Notes: generated by a model from the letters alone, not told the origin. Positions 10,843-23,880 are shown, counted from the stretch's first letter. The stretch is 64,000 bases of DNA from Gnetum montanum (GCA_015680685.1 MNCI01035832.1:1000519-1064518); one strand, 5' to 3'. Translations and numbers: made by a program.

Positions 10843-11218
10843 NNNNNNNNNNNNNNNNNNNNNNNNNNNNNNNNNNNNNNNNNNNNNNNNNNNNNNNNNN
10901 NNNNNNNNNNNNNNNNNNNNNNNNNNNNNNNNNNNNNNNNNNNNNNNNNNNNNNNNNNNNNNNNNNNNNNNNNNNNNNNNNNNNNNNNNNNNNNNNNNNN
11001 NNNNNNNNNNNNNNNNNNNNNNNNNNNNNNNNNNNNNNNNNNNNNNNNNNNNNNNNNNNNNNNNNNNNNNNNNNNNNNNNNNNNNNNNNNNNNNNNNNNN
11101 NNNNNNNNNNNNNNNNNNNNNNNNNNNNNNNNNNNNNNNNNNNNNNNNNNNNNNNNNNNNNNNNNNNNNNNNNNNNNNNNNNNNNNNNNNNNNNNNNNNN
11201 NNNNNNNNNNNNNNNNNN
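10843..11218. other. Assembly gap (376 N)
   Basis: An unresolved run of N sits where the 3' LTR of A (+) meets the truncated pol end of B1 (-). The missing part should hold the rest of the A LTR and the B1 breakpoint. Any ORF reported across it is an artefact. Confidence 0.99.
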
Positions 11219-12260
11219 GTGATTCACATGGTTGGGCGTAGGGGTACCTAGCCACTCATCAACCACCTTCAACAACTTCTCTTTTTATTTAGGAGCAATG
11301 TTGGCATTGATTATCACCAACATCCCATTATTCAGAAAAGCATATTCCATGCCTATAGGTAGAGTTTTGAACTCTAGGGGCTTCCGTTTAAAGTTCTCAA
11401 GGATTTCCAACTCTTCCCAATAAGTGTCATCAGATTCATCTAAGAGTTGGTGATGGATCTACTCCATCTTGTCCATGCCTTCAACATAGGCACTTGTTAG
11501 ACTCTCAGTTGATTCAATGTAAATTGTTGAGCTACTATCAAGATCAACTATCAGCCATTGGATTCCCTTCTATTTTGTGGCTTCTGCGTATAGGCAGCTT
11601 TGAATTTCAAACACATCTACATATTTTTTGCATACTGTGATAGATGTACTGTTTATAGATCACAATTTTTGCACATAGTTGCTTCCTGTGTCACTATACG
11701 TAATGCATGGAACTCTCTTCTTCTCTATCTTCCTAAATGTATTTTCCTTAGAAATCACTAAGGAGAGGTCTCTGATTCCTACTTGTGCATCAATGATGCT
11801 TAACCAAGCCCATCCCATGATGATTGGGAAGTACCCCTTGTAATTATCAACATGAATCACTAGGAATTCAATAGTATAGGACCACCCACACAAATAGTGA
11901 TTATAATGTCCTCCACTAGCCCCAAAGGAATAGTGATGGACTAATCTACTAACTTAAGACAAATGTTGGTCTTATTAAATGGAGGTAGGTTCCAAGCTTT
12001 GTACATCTCATGAGAAATTAGATTTACACTAGAACCTGAATCTAGAAGAGCCTTTTAAGGCTCATTCCTAATGATTTGTAGGTAAATAAGGAGACTTCTA
12101 GGATCAGATCTTTTCTTGTGAAGGTGACCAGCCATAATCCAATCAATTTCCTCATGGGTTAACATGATAGTATGCACTTTGGGAGGTGTTTGGTTTGAAG
12201 GGGACTTGAAGAATGTAGATGTAGAGGATGAAGGAGAAGCAGAGCTATCACCCATGTATG
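11219..12260 (-). pseudogene. Protease and start of pol linker, element B1 (broken)
   Basis: Segments 12255-12055 and 11893-11660 carry the gag-protease junction (TIMLTHEEIDWI) and protease parts PIIMGWAWLSI and DLSLVISKENTF. After a gap of stops, 11270-11219 reads MLVIINANIAPK, then KLLKVVDEWLG, the pre-RT block seen in A at 2515-2590. The reading ends at the N gap. Stops are mainly transition type. Confidence 0.75.
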
Positions 12261-12299
12261 TTTATAAGGGCTTTGTAGGACTATTGGTTTGGAAGAATG

Positions 12300-14700
12300 G
12301 TCTTTTTTGGAATTTGTTTTTCAAACCACTCAGTTGAGGAGATGACTATAAGGTAACAACCTTTATAGGATTACATTGTTGTGACTAGGCTAGAATTTCA
12401 TCCTTCATTGACGAAACATGTGGTAATTAAGTTGAGGGTGGAGGTACATGTGCAAAAGGATGAGGAGGGTAGTGATAAAATGGGGATTTTCCTCTTGAAT
12501 ATTGGGCTTTATAGTATTTAGGAGGGTAGTAGTGATGCTGGAATGAAGCATGACTGGAAGAGTCACATGGAAAAATGGGTTGTTGAACATAGTACTTGTA
12601 TGAATCAGGCTGCCAATAAGGATATTTCTACCTTGGTGTTGGCATCCCCCATGATTATGGATGCTGCCACTATTGGTACTACTCATAAGGTTGTGGTGGA
12701 GCTCCACTTAGATAGTAGGCTTGTTGTTGGTGGAACAACCTAGGATTGTCTTGAGGATAAGATAACCTTCTAGGTGCTTGCCTTTTGGCTAAGCTAGGAT
12801 TTAAATCATACACCCTAGACTCCTACAAGTGTAAAAAAATGGGGCAACATCCCTTAGGATGTTTGTAGTTGCAAATGTCACACCCATCATCATCATCTGA
12901 TTTGGACTCCACAACCTCCTCCACTACAACAATCTTGCCCTTACCCATTTGGTAGGCGCATTCAACTTTCTTTTTTCTCCTACGATCATGATCACTCCTT
13001 TCCTCTTTGGATTCCTTGGTTATGTTCAAAGTGGTTTGGAACTTTTCATCCAGAGAGTCCCACATTTTGTCTACCTTGGACAAAATTTCAAAAATAGAGT
13101 TTTGAATTGGAAAGATCTTTCACTAAACCATCTCATCAAGTGATGTCTCCTTCTCATTGTTGTAAATTTGGACCTCCCTTTTGTAGATGGAAGGATCCCA
13201 ATTATACTCCACACGTTTCCTTTTTCTCAACTCTCCTTTTTATTTGGAAAATTTCTTTATCAGCCTTTGAATCTAATAGACCCTTAATTCCAAAAGTCTT
13301 CCTTGGGAATAGACCCTAAGAGTTCTCCATGTTTCTATGTGGAGTCCATCTATGATATGGTGGAGCTCCTCCCTTTAAGAATAACCATGACTAGAACATC
13401 AATGCAAGAGATAATAGTACCTACCCATGGCTGCATCCAAGGGTTCATGTATTCCTTGTTTTCAACCTTCGATTTGCTTACTCGAGTTGGACACTTAGGA
13501 GTACATTTGATACTTGTCATTGAAGAGTTTAAGCATCACTCCAAATATTGATACCAACTTTTAGTTTTCTTGATCAGTGTCCTTGGAAATAGCTTTAAAT
13601 TTTATCATTCATTCTCTATGTTCACTAAGGTACAAGCATCATGGAAGGCATAAAGATGATTTTGCTGATATAACTTATATTCCCCTTCAAATTTGGGGAT
13701 ATTATTCATATCCAACCACTTTATTATGCTATCTTTCACATGCCTTGTTGGAATTCTCATTGCCTCTATAATGTTCAACATGTTTTGAGTCACAAGAAAA
13801 AGATCATCATGGTCATAGACTTTGTGATGGTCATGATGTCCATGATGTCATCTGTTGTTCCTTCTTTCATGATGGTAGGTCTCCCTTGATTACCCACGTC
13901 CTTGGTATTAATTAGTGTAGTGAGCCCTACAATCATCTCTATCTCATCAATCACCTTCATCATGGTCACATCCTCTACGACTTTAGTTGGAGCTAGAGGA
14001 GGAAGAAGAGGATGATGAAGGTGAAGAGGAAGAAGGACTGGCATCACCATGGTGTCTTCCACCTCCTCTTTTGTGGTCACGGCCAAAATCATCATCATGA
14101 TGGTTGTCCTCATCCCTTTCATGACTCCCACCTTTGGATCCCTCATGACCATGGACCCTATTCTTGCCTAAATCAAGATCATTTATAGTGACTTGTAAAT
14201 TTTGGTTCAAGCACCCTTCATCAAAACTAAGGAGAGAAGAATTAGTAATTGAGAACCCCCAAAGAAGGAATCCTCATTGTCTTTTTGGCGTAGCAAGAAG
14301 AAGGGGTTATTAAATCATTTCCACTTCAAATCTTCATAGGACCTCTCCTATTGCCAATCTCTTTTGCATTATGCCTTAGTGGGATGGTAATCCTAATATT
14401 TATGGTCTTGTACAATGTATTTATCCTTGAGCCCCTAGATGCCCAACCTCATAAAAGTTTGGTGTAGCATCACAAGAATTTATTGATGGGGTGGTAACAC
14501 AATATTTCCCTCAATGTTTCTCCACTACAATTGTTCATCCTAATGTAGGATGAAGGTGAAGTCTAGCACATACTCATCGGGATGAGAATATACTACTTTG
14601 CATTGTTGGGGCATTGGTGGATTTGACCATTCATTCCTTTGTTGATTGGATGAATGATTGAACCTTGACAAAGAATTATCCTTGTGAGAAGAAGAAATTT
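12300..14700 (-). pseudogene. gag of element B1 (broken)
   Basis: Pieces of the same gag as A and C are present: the N-terminal block DEYV, FTFILH near 14560; a His/Asp/Ser-rich segment (14210-13983) ending in a serine run; MNNIPKFEGEY at 13793-13605; a charged block with knuckle CDICNYKHPKGCCP (13083-12823); and a His/Gln-rich tail (12707-12405). The ATG used in C and B2 is not intact here: the position near 14700 reads ATTTCTTCTTCTCAC. Many in-frame stops are present. Confidence 0.8.
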
Positions 14701-14832
14701 TAGATTCAAAGAAAATATTAGTATGCTTTTACAATTATTATTGTTATTTTGAATGATTGTGACTTTAAGGTTCATTCCAATGATCTTAAATAATTCTACT
14801 AAGTCCTAGATAGCACATGTAGCTAACTAAAG

Positions 14833-14850
14833 TCCCTAGCAATGGCATCA
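14833..14850 (-). promoter_or_regulatory. Primer binding site, element B1
   Basis: On the - strand it reads TGATGCCATTGCTAGGGA, next to the LTR end TCATCA. The best match is the 3' end of plant tRNA-Asp (TGGCGCCGTTGCCGGGGA), with transition-type differences. Confidence 0.65.
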
Positions 14851-14851
14851 C

Positions 14852-15784
14852 TGATGAGCAACAAGTATACCCTACACCCAACCATACGAATCACTAGTGT
14901 TCACTTAGTGATCAGATCAAATTCTATAGCATTTGGCTCTCAAAGTAGACTGGTTTCTAAGAGGTGAAGCTAACTATTTCAATTATTGTCTTCTCAATTA
15001 CACTTGTGAATTACAAGTGTATGGTTAAGTGTAACTAAGGCATTTGATTTTTATCATTTTGTCTTTTAATAATTGAGTCATCTAAGAACAAGAATAAAGT
15101 AATTGAATGCTTAACTAATCTAATAACTAGCTAATACTTAACTAATTCTAACATAAGAATCTATTTCCACTTTTTGTACTCATCTTGAACACATTATGGT
15201 GCCACTAGGTTACTAAGTGTTAAGCACCACTAGGGCTACCAAGCGTTAAATGTATGCTCAAGGTGGTCATGCCCATGTTTTCTATTTAGTTGATATTAAT
15301 TGCTTAGTTAAAATTCATTAAGATAGATTGCATGAATATTAAATGCATAAAGAAACATTAATTTATTCTAATTGCTACAAGGTTTAATTAGAAAAGTTCA
15401 TCTTTATTGCTATTCACATTGTCATGCTAAGGTCTATTAGTGCTCAAATACATATCCATTCACTTTTTTGACTCCTACTGTGGCCACTCAAAAAATATTA
15501 TAACTTTGGGAAAAACAAACTACAAGAGCTTTGCTAACAACTTATGGAACGATTGATGGATCATGCATCAAAGTGTTGTAGGTATAGGTTGGCACACATC
15601 CCATGATATTAGATATTTGATACTACAAGAACTCTACTACTCTGTGACAAAACCTATTGCCTAAACACAGTGGGAGAGCATGTATTTATAGGCAAAAGCT
15701 GACACTACATCAATGAGGCCATGTCAACACATCAAATCATGCATCAACAAGGCCTAGTCGATGTTTCCAATCTATGGTTCATCA
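14852..15784 (-). repeat. LTR shared by B1 (5' LTR) and B2 (3' LTR)
   Basis: On the - strand it starts TGATGA and ends TCATCA. One side (14833-14850) is the B1 primer site; the other (15785 on) is the B2 polypurine tract. It holds CCTATAAATAC as TATA box and AATAAAGATG as polyadenylation signal. It is 933 bp against 859 bp for the LTR at 27176-28034, with which it aligns along its length. No target duplication flanks it, as expected for a middle LTR in a tandem pair. Confidence 0.88.
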
Positions 15785-15825
15785 TACCCCCATGACTGAC
15801 TAAAAACTCATCCTCAAGTTCTTTA
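15785..15825 (-). promoter_or_regulatory. Polypurine tract of element B2
   Basis: On the - strand, GAACTTGAGGATGAG, then TTTTTAGTCAGTCATGGGGGTA, abuts the LTR start TGATGA. This matches the A and C contexts. Confidence 0.8.
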
Positions 15826-16019
15826 CAAATTTGGGAAGGTATGGGATTATTGACTAATAATATACATACTACAAACACAAACAAACACTAAGTACTTAAG
15901 TGTATGGATATACAATCATTACAAAATTTTATGGTATTCAAGACTACAAAATTAAATACCATGATAGAATTTTACAAACACATTCTCCTATGAAGCCATG
16001 AAGTCAATGGAGAAGTTTA

Positions 16020-18843
16020 AACAATCGTAGGCAATGGAGGCTCCTAAGGCTTTGAGGAACCTTCTCCTACTTCAAGCACACTTGATGGTTGAGGTTATTA
16101 TGGTTGTTATACTATTGCTACAACTTCCAATGAAAGATGGAAAGTATCCAACAATGCTTTCATCGTCTCTTCCTTACTCCTAGAATCATGCACAGTCCAC
16201 GTAGCTTCATCAATGTGGGCCAAAATGGGCACATCCCAAGGACAAGGCATTGTTGAATATAGCTCCTTGACATTGATAAACTAGGTAGCAAATTGTTTCT
16301 ACTTAATGTCAAATGTCTTGATTACATTTCATAATTCTTGGTAGTCATTCATCCTTCTGGCTAGGTTCTCAATGGTTGATCTTTGATTAGTGAATCTTGC
16401 TTTGAGAACTTCAAGTCTAGCATTTGTAGTCTTAAGCTTTTACTTGGTCTCATTATGGTGCTTGAACTCTACCTTGTACACCAATTACGAGTTGGCCACC
16501 TACTTTTCTAATTTTGACCACATTCGTCTAGTCATCAACATTGCCAACTTTGTGCATCAAAGATTGGTGAGCTCCATGTATTCAGTCATCTCTTCTATTT
16601 ACAGCTCCTTTATGTGGATCCCACTTTGTTGTAGGAATATATCCCATTAATGATAGGTTGCCACATTTCTCTTCCTTGCTAGAGTTTCTAGAGGGCCTCA
16701 TTGACTTTTTTCTTGACTATTTGGATATGTTTTTTGTTAACTTCTTTTTGTATGCCAACCTGATCTCTATGATGATGTTTTACTCAATTTTGATTGCAAT
16801 TTTTTGGCATAAGGCATGGACTTCCTCCATGGAGATATTTCTATTCTCTACTACCAATATCCTAAGCTCAGTGTTCACCCTAACTAGCTGCTCCTACTAT
16901 TGATAGATAAATTCTTGCAATTGTTGTTTCTATGCATCAACATTCTATAGGTAATGATTTTCCACAATTAGCACCTCATTCTCTTGGTGCATCTGGACCA
17001 ACTCCTTTTGAACTAAATATGGTTTGGCCTTAGCCCTAGATTGGTCAAAGACAGTCATTACCATCCTCACCTCAACCTATTTGAGTCTATCCTAAGCTAT
17101 TGAAAAGCTTCATCTCTTGTTAATGTAGGGTTGAGGAGTGCAGGATTAGAAAAATGGGCTCTTAGTTTAGCAACCTTTGCAAAGAAGCATTAGTTTTGTT
17201 CTTGAAACATTTTGAGTTTTCCTTACAGAATTATGCACTTGCCCTTTGCTTCAAACAACTTTGATTGGGTTTCTATGATGTTATCTAGAAAATCAAAGAT
17301 ATTTAGCATCAGTTGCCTAGTTTCCACTAGTTGGTATAGCAATTCTTCATGCTGGGTTGCATTGAATTTTCCACTAATAGTCCCTGTGGACATCTATACA
17401 TCTCTGATTGTAGAAAAATCTAGTATAGGCACCACATGTGCATTCAAAGCTTCAACGATTATGTCAGCCACTACTTCTACTACTATGTCCTATCCTTGGT
17501 ACTATATCATCAATATAGTTACCCCTTTGCCCTTCTCCATGCATACAAAAAAGGTAGTGACATTCCCAGAGATTTCTGGGAATTACTATTATTGCAAGAA
17601 ATACACCATCACCTTTCAGTCACTAGGATTCAACCTTGCAGGTAGCTGCATTCTTTGGGTTGAAAATATTTGTCCACCATCCTCTATCTGATTTATCATT
17701 CAGGCCACTTCATTGAGGTGAATCATTCATTACAATGCGGTAGACAAATGGGTCCCCATCATTGGTCCATGTTCACTGCTCCTACTCATGCAAGAGCTAT
17801 TCTTGGATTTCATGCAAGCACTTAATGGCTATGTAGGACTCTGACATTGTTTCTTAAGTGGGTGGTGGAGGTGGCTACTCCTCTTCTTTTGATATAGTAG
17901 GGATTTTATCCTTTATCATCTTAGACCAAGAGGTGATGGGAGTATGCTTGAGTGTGTCATTAGCATAGTAGACTATCCCTGCCCTCTTGCATAATTTTCT
18001 AATCAGGCATGGAAACGGTAGGGTTTTTCTTCCATGTTCATTCTTCTTGAAATGTTTCTCTATCTCTAGATAGATCAACTATGAAAGGTTAACAAGGAAT
18101 TTCCTACTTACAGCAACATAGGCATGGGTGGAGAAGGTTGTCACCTTGTTGGGCCTCACTATCAGATTAAGGTGATAGGTCGCTATCTTAAAGTATATTT
18201 TCTTTGTTGGTGTGAGCACACCAAAATCCTTATAGTCAACCCCATAACATTGCTAAGTCCACTCCCTTTTTTCCTCAGGGTCTACTTACATTGAGATTTC
18301 TACCAAATGGATGCCAGAATTAGGCAAACCAAGAGCTTGCATAATCATTTTTGTAGAATAAGACACTTGAATGTCCTTGATTCTCATAGTGGCTCCTACC
18401 TTTCTACTATTCCAAAAGAGATATGTCTCTCCCATGTACCACATCCTACTGATAGTGATGATTGGCCACATGGGAGAGCATTGCAGTTATGTATTGACTT
18501 CTAGTAGAGCATTTTCCAAAAATGGTCCAAAGTTCAGTTCTTAAAGAACTGAGCATTGGACATCATGAGGCTTAATCATGTTCATGAAGGCTTATTTCAG
18601 TGTGACCTCAAGTCTTGGTATAGGCCTTGGTGCCTCTCCCCTTTGGGATTGTTTTGTAGCAACCTCTTCTTTAGGAATCTTTCAAATAGATTCCAGTTTA
18701 GGCTCCTCCCAAAGAGATCCCATTATGTGAGTTTCTACTACCTGCTCCTAAACTTATTCTTCCTAGCCTCTTCTAGTTCTAGGTTGTTTGTTCTGTGGTT
18801 GTGATGGTCCTCCTTCCTATGGGAATTTTGGTCTAGGTGCCAT
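16020..18843 (-). pseudogene. ORF3 of element B2 (broken)
   Basis: This is the homologue of the A env-position ORF. It starts at ATG 18843-18841. Blocks shared with A in order: ELNFGPFLENAL, MWPIITIS then GETYLFW, MRIKDIQVSYS, CYGVDYKDFG, FKKNEHGRKTLPFP, LCKRAGIVYYANDTLKH, then a long heptad-rich region and the C-terminal CPWDVPILAHIDEAT. Similarity to A is spread across the whole length, so the protein was kept functional in the family until recently. No transmembrane segment is obvious on the coding strand. The + strand ORFs at 16390-17691 are complements of the coiled coil. Confidence 0.7.
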
Positions 18844-20920
18844 TTGTAATCACAACATGACCAAGGATTATCACTTAAATGTGTAACTTCAAACATTGGG
18901 AATACCTTATCTCTTAGGATAGTTACACTTGGCTAAGTTGTGATCATGGCCTAGTTGATTATTTTAATATTAATAATTAATTTTAATTTTGTTGGAGTTT
19001 GTTGAAAAGGTTAAACTCTCAAAAATTGATAGTTTAGTGTTATTTTATTCATTAATCCTTTAGGGTAGTTAGAATAATTTCAAAATATTTTCATCAAAAA
19101 CCTCAAGGTTTGTGCCCTCCACGACTAAGAGCTTACCTTTGGTAGCTCAAGAATCGAAAAACGGAATGATTTGGACAAACAGTGTGAGAGTTATGGGCTC
19201 TACAACATTTAGGGCTCTAAAAAATTGCAAAAACCCTTCTATTGTTTTGAAGCAAGTGACAAAAATTTTCAAAGTGTTTGGCAATAGATACAAAATTTTT
19301 GGGTTGCGTTGACATGGCCTAGTTGATGAGGCCAAGTTGACATAGCTGTTGACCACCATTGACTTTGTCAAAAGTAATGAAAAATAAGGAGTTTTTGAGA
19401 GAAATTTGGGTCAAATGGATTCCCAAAAGGTTAGAGACATAATGATGTCATTAGAAGAGGGTTTCGATATTCGAAAAATTGAGGAATAAGTAGAGAATGA
19501 GATTTGATGAAGAAGAATGCCTTAAGGAGCACATAGTTGGATGCACAATGGGACACATGAAAGATTTTGATTACATTAATGTCTAAAGGTAAAGAACTTA
19601 ACTATCCAAACCATGACATATACAAGTGGGTCCTCCCCATAGAAACACATGTCCTTTTTACCCTTGCATAACCTCAATAAAGGAGTTTGTGAGCCCCATA
19701 GTTGATTAATAGTTATGAAAAGTTAAGGACCAAACCAAAAGAATCTATTCAAGAATTTCAACAGGTCAAACTATGACATGAAACAAAAACATGAAAACCG
19801 ATAGTAAGGTGAGTTATGGAGAGCATTGATGGATGAAAGAGAGAATAGAATGGAGGTCCTAATCATGGTCACATGAAGTCCCTTATGGAATTTGTGGTTA
19901 AATGACTTGATAAAGTCCAACTATAGTACAAACCAAAACCAACCACTTTTAGTAACTTTGCATTACCACTCTAGAATTGGTCTACCCCCTTAAGACACAA
20001 GAATGCTTTCACAAACAACCACTGCTCCTTATTAAATAAGAAAAGAGAGGTAGGAAGTGAGAAACAACCTTAGTTAGAGGGGACCTTTAGGCATGGGTGT
20101 ATGTCTTTGTAGTCCCATAACTAGTGCTTGCAACTCATTTATTTTGTCTAAGGGGTGTGCTTTGAATCCCCATCATGTTCTTTTTACTTATTTTTTTTGG
20201 TGATGGGAACCACACCATGCAAAGACTTATTCAACTTCCTATTATTGGTCAACATAGAACAGTAAGAAATCCATGAAAAACACACATGCACTCAAGATGG
20301 TAGAAAGGCACAAAGAGTATAGAATCCCCTTGAAGTCACACCTTTTTCAAACCTTTGAATCTTTCTCAAGCTTGGAAACTACCATGGTCACAAGTTCGTT
20401 AAGGTTTTATTAATGAAAAAGGAACCTCATTTTCCCAAAACTAGGAAAACCATAGCGTTTATGGATGGGTCGATGACATGAACTCACTACCTGTTTCATG
20501 AAAATAGAAACTCATCTTAGTTACTAGCCATCAAAATTCAAAAATAAAAACCATACATTAGCAAACAAAAACATTAAGCACAAACCACCATTAGTAACCA
20601 ACAACAACATCATTGTGTCATGTTGGAAATATAGCATTTTATTAGCAAAAAAAATAATGAAAAGGTCACACCAAAATAAAGAAAAAAAATATTCAAGAAA
20701 TTGGAAAATATTTTAAGATAGATAAAATGTACTAATCATGTTGTAAAACAAAAATTGAAAAAACTAATCAAGTAAAAACAAAAAGGTGTAAGGTAAAGAA
20801 GGTGTAAAAAAAAGTTGTAAAAATAATAGTGTAAAACAAAAAGATTTAAAATTGAGGAGCCATTTATAATGATTAGCATGGAGGACCATCTTTCCCATGA
20901 CTACGTGGGAAAGAGGAGAT
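18844..20920 (-). other. Non-coding spacer of element B2
   Basis: No real ORF is seen. Conserved blocks on the - strand are the polypurine-like block at 20871-20905, GTGTGACTTCAAGGGGA at 20325-20341 and GATTCAAAGCACACCCCTT at 20150-20168. An LTR-like GGCC segment is at 19307-19353. The region parallels 5263-7408 of A. Confidence 0.7.
19307..19353 (-). promoter_or_regulatory. LTR-like segment upstream of ORF3, element B2
   Basis: On the + strand, GACATGGCCTAGTTGATGAGG followed by CCAAGTTGACATAGC shares words with the B LTRs: GGCCTAGTTGA at 19316-19326 is identical to 28001-28011 of the 5' LTR in the same orientation. It lies about 470 bp before the ORF3 start, as does the matching segment in A. 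No clear TATA box is seen here. Confidence 0.35.
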
Positions 20921-22290
20921 TCAAAAAATTGAGCATGGTTGTCCATCTGATGAGGTGTTGCTTCCATTAGCTTGCATAGATTCATGAAAAGGTTTTACTT
21001 GTTGTGTGTTGACCATTTGCTTTTTATTTAGGCTCTTAGGTTTGTAGATCAACATAGCCTTCGAAGGAAAATTTTCATAGATAATATAAGGCCCCTCCCA
21101 CAATGTCTGAAACTTAATTCATTGAGGTATGTGTGTGGAGTTCTAATAGAGAAACTTATCTCCCAATTGAAATTTTACTTTTTTTATTCTAAGGTCATGG
21201 CACCTTTTGTTGAATGCTTTGTGTACTTCATTCTAGGATAGGACTACCAATTGATTTTCATCTAGCACATTCAAGTTGATCAATTTCTCTTTTTGTACTA
21301 GGCTCAAGTCAAGTTCCAAGTCATAGGCTGTTGAAAGTATACGAAGTTCGGATTAAATAGGAAGTGTTGGTAATTTTTCATACACCATCTCATAAGGAGA
21401 GTAGCCTATAGGGAGTTTCCATATTAAGAAGTATGCTCAAGGGAATCTTTGAGTTTGTGCTCTAGTCTCTCCTATATTTGCTAATAGTTCTCATTAGGAT
21501 CTTTGTGATCTCCCTATTGGTAACTTCAACATGATCATTGATGTGGGGGTGGTAGGATGTTAGTTTATGTTTGACCCCTAAGCATTGCATAAGCTTGCAA
21601 AAGGTAGTACCTGTAAAATAGGTTCCATTTTTAAAAATCAATGCACGTGGCACCCCAAACCTATTCACAACATTTTGTTATATAAATTGTGCATCAGTGG
21701 ATGATGTATAGTCAATGATGGCTGCTGTTTCTTCCCATTTTGTGTAGTAATCAATGGCCATGATTATATATGCCTTTTCCATTTAACATGAGTGTGATGG
21801 AACCCATGAAGTCAATGCCCCATATGTCAAATGGTTCCAATGGTTAAATCCACTATTAAGAACCCTTCATTCATGCGATCATCCCACCATCTCATTGATA
21901 GTGTTCACAAGAGCAGACAAACTAGTGGGCATCTCTAAATATGGTTGGCCAATAATACCTCACCATCATGACCTTAATGGCCATGCATCTCCCAACATAG
22001 TGGCTCCCATAAGGGCCCTCATGAGCATCTTGGAGAATGTGCACTTGATCAGCATTAGGTACATACCAACGAACCAGGCCATTGGTGCACATCTTGTAAA
22101 GGTGTCTATTGATTTTCATAAAGCATTTGGCCTAATGAAGAAACTATTATTTCTTCTTGTAGTCCAGATCTTATGGCATCTCCTAAGTGAGAAGATAAGT
22201 GAGGATGCCATCATACCATTTTGGTTCTACGAGCACTTGTTCATTAATTACATATGTAAAAAGGAGTTCATCAGGAAATTGGTTAGGGAG
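20921..22290 (-). pseudogene. Integrase of element B2 (broken)
   Basis: The zinc domain shows LQDAHEGPYGSHY and VCSCEHY, where the last zinc Cys has become Tyr. The core shows WGIDFMGSI, then the second motif as FKNGTYF (normally D-N-G, the Asp lost), then VEVTNREITK (21668-21462) with the catalytic Glu kept. The C-terminal part is MWEGPYIIYENFPSKAM (21103-20921). Other stops break the frame. Confidence 0.88.
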
Positions 22291-22760
22291 TGAGATCTAT
22301 CCTCCTCTTTATTATCCCATCATAAGATAAGTAATCAGTGACCACATTCTCAATGCCTTTTCAATCTACCATTGTAAGATCAAATTCCTGCAAGATCACC
22401 AACTAGTGTATGACACAGGAGCTCATCGTTGGCTTGTTCATGAGAAAGTGGATGGCCTTATGATCAATGTGCACAAACACTTTGTATCCAAGCCCATAGT
22501 GCCTAAACCTTTTCAAAGAATACACCACTACCATTAGTTTTTTTTTGTTGTGGTGTAATTTAGTTATGCACCCACAATGCTCTGACTTGTGTAGTGGTTA
22601 TAATATGGATGTTTTCAGTCATCCAATTACGTAAGCATAGCTCCCAAGATGTAGTTAGATACATCTATCATTATATGAAATAGTCTTGACTAGTCAAGTT
22701 CTCGTAGAATTGGAGTCTCTACAAGCTTCTTCTTGAGCCTCTAGAATGCATTTTTGCATT
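22290..22760 (-). pseudogene. RNase H of element B2 (broken)
   Basis: Blocks match A: DVSNYILGAMLT, QSIVGA, LNYTTTKK (the EKEL Glu is Lys) and PDELLFTYVI before integrase. At least six stops or shifts are present. It is a single RNase H domain directly after RT. Confidence 0.8.
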
Positions 22761-23880
22761 CCTTAGTCCAAATGAATGGAGCTTCTTTCTTTGTTAGTTT
22801 GACCAACAATTTTATGATCTTAGAGAAACTCTCTATAAATTTTCGATAGTAGCGAGTGTGTCCAAGGAATGTCCAAACATCTTTGATAGTTTCTGGTTGA
22901 TGTGTTTTACCTTGGATGATCCTTATCTTTTCAAGGTCTACCTTAATCCCTGCCTAAGAAATTCTATTCCCCAGTACAATGCCCTCTTGAACCATCAGAT
23001 GACTCTTCTACCAATTGAGCCAAAGATTCATCTCCATACACCTTTTAAGCATTTGCTTAAGGAAATCCAAGGCTTGCTTAAATGTAGCAACATAGGTGGA
23101 GAAGTCATCCATGAAGACTTCCACCCTGCTACCAATCTATAGCTAAAAAATGCTCAGGACCAAGCATTCAAATGTTGCTGGAGCATTGCATAGATCAAAA
23201 GGTATCTTTCAATATGCAAAAGTCCCCTAGGGACTCGTGAATGTAGTTTTGGCTTGATCCTCTAGCACAATCTAGATTCAGTTATAGCCACTATAACCAT
23301 CTAGAAAATTCTAATAACAATGCCCAGATATAGTGTATAAGACTTGAGCCACAAATGGCAATGGAAAGTGATATTTAAATGTTGTCATATTTAACAATTG
23401 GAAGTCAATGCAAACTCACCACTTGCCACCTTTCTTTGGCACAATTACGAGTGGGCTAACCCACTCACTATCCACAATGGGATAGATAAACACTACCTTA
23501 AGGAGCTATTCAATTTTCTCTTTGATGATCTACTTTAATTTTGGATTTAATCATCTTTGTAGATATCTCTTTGGCTTCATGGTCGAATCAATGTACATAC
23601 GATGCTGGCATATCCTAGGATTGATCCTTGTGAGTTCAGAACATAACCAAGCAAAGGTTGTTGGCCATTTATTAACCATCCTCAATAGCATTTATTTTTG
23701 TTTAGGAACAAGATTAGCATTGATTATTACTGGCTTTCCATTTTTCAAAAATGCATACTCCATGCCAGTTAGTAGAGTGTTCAACTCTAAGGGTTCTTAT
23801 TTAAATTTTTCAAGGATTTCCAACTCTCCCTGATAGGTATCATCATTTGCATTATTATAGAGTTTGTGATGGACTTGCTC
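22760..23880 (-). pseudogene. Pol linker and reverse transcriptase of element B2 (broken)
   Basis: The linker reads MEYAFLKNGKPVIINANL. RT blocks are SEWVSPLVIVPKKGGKW, FLDGYSGYN, CNAPATFECLV and VEVFMDDFST. The catalytic FMDDF box (+ strand 23101-23115) is intact, unlike the FMNEF of A. Several stops elsewhere, such as in PFDLCNAP's neighbourhood and in the thumb, make it non-coding. The + strand ORFs at 22858-23142 and 23522-23833 are complements. Confidence 0.88.

Larger units (their letters stand above)
11219..15784 (-). mobile_element. Athila-like element B1 (gag-protease portion with 5' LTR)
   Basis: Read on the - strand: LTR 15784-14852, tRNA-Asp-type primer site, gag, protease and the start of the pol linker, then the N gap. 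Its LTR is the same sequence that serves as the 3' LTR of B2, so B1 and B2 are in tandem. RT, RNase H, integrase and ORF3 are absent from the window. Confidence 0.85.

Noticed and set aside
10770-11275. Four ORFs of 145-161 codons on both strands
   Set aside because: They consist of the N run and are artefacts of reading unknown bases.
16390-17691. + strand ORFs of 81-159 codons with apparent hydrophobic segments
   Set aside because: They are complements of the B2 ORF3 coiled coil; hydrophobicity comes from reading Lys/Glu/Gln codons backwards.
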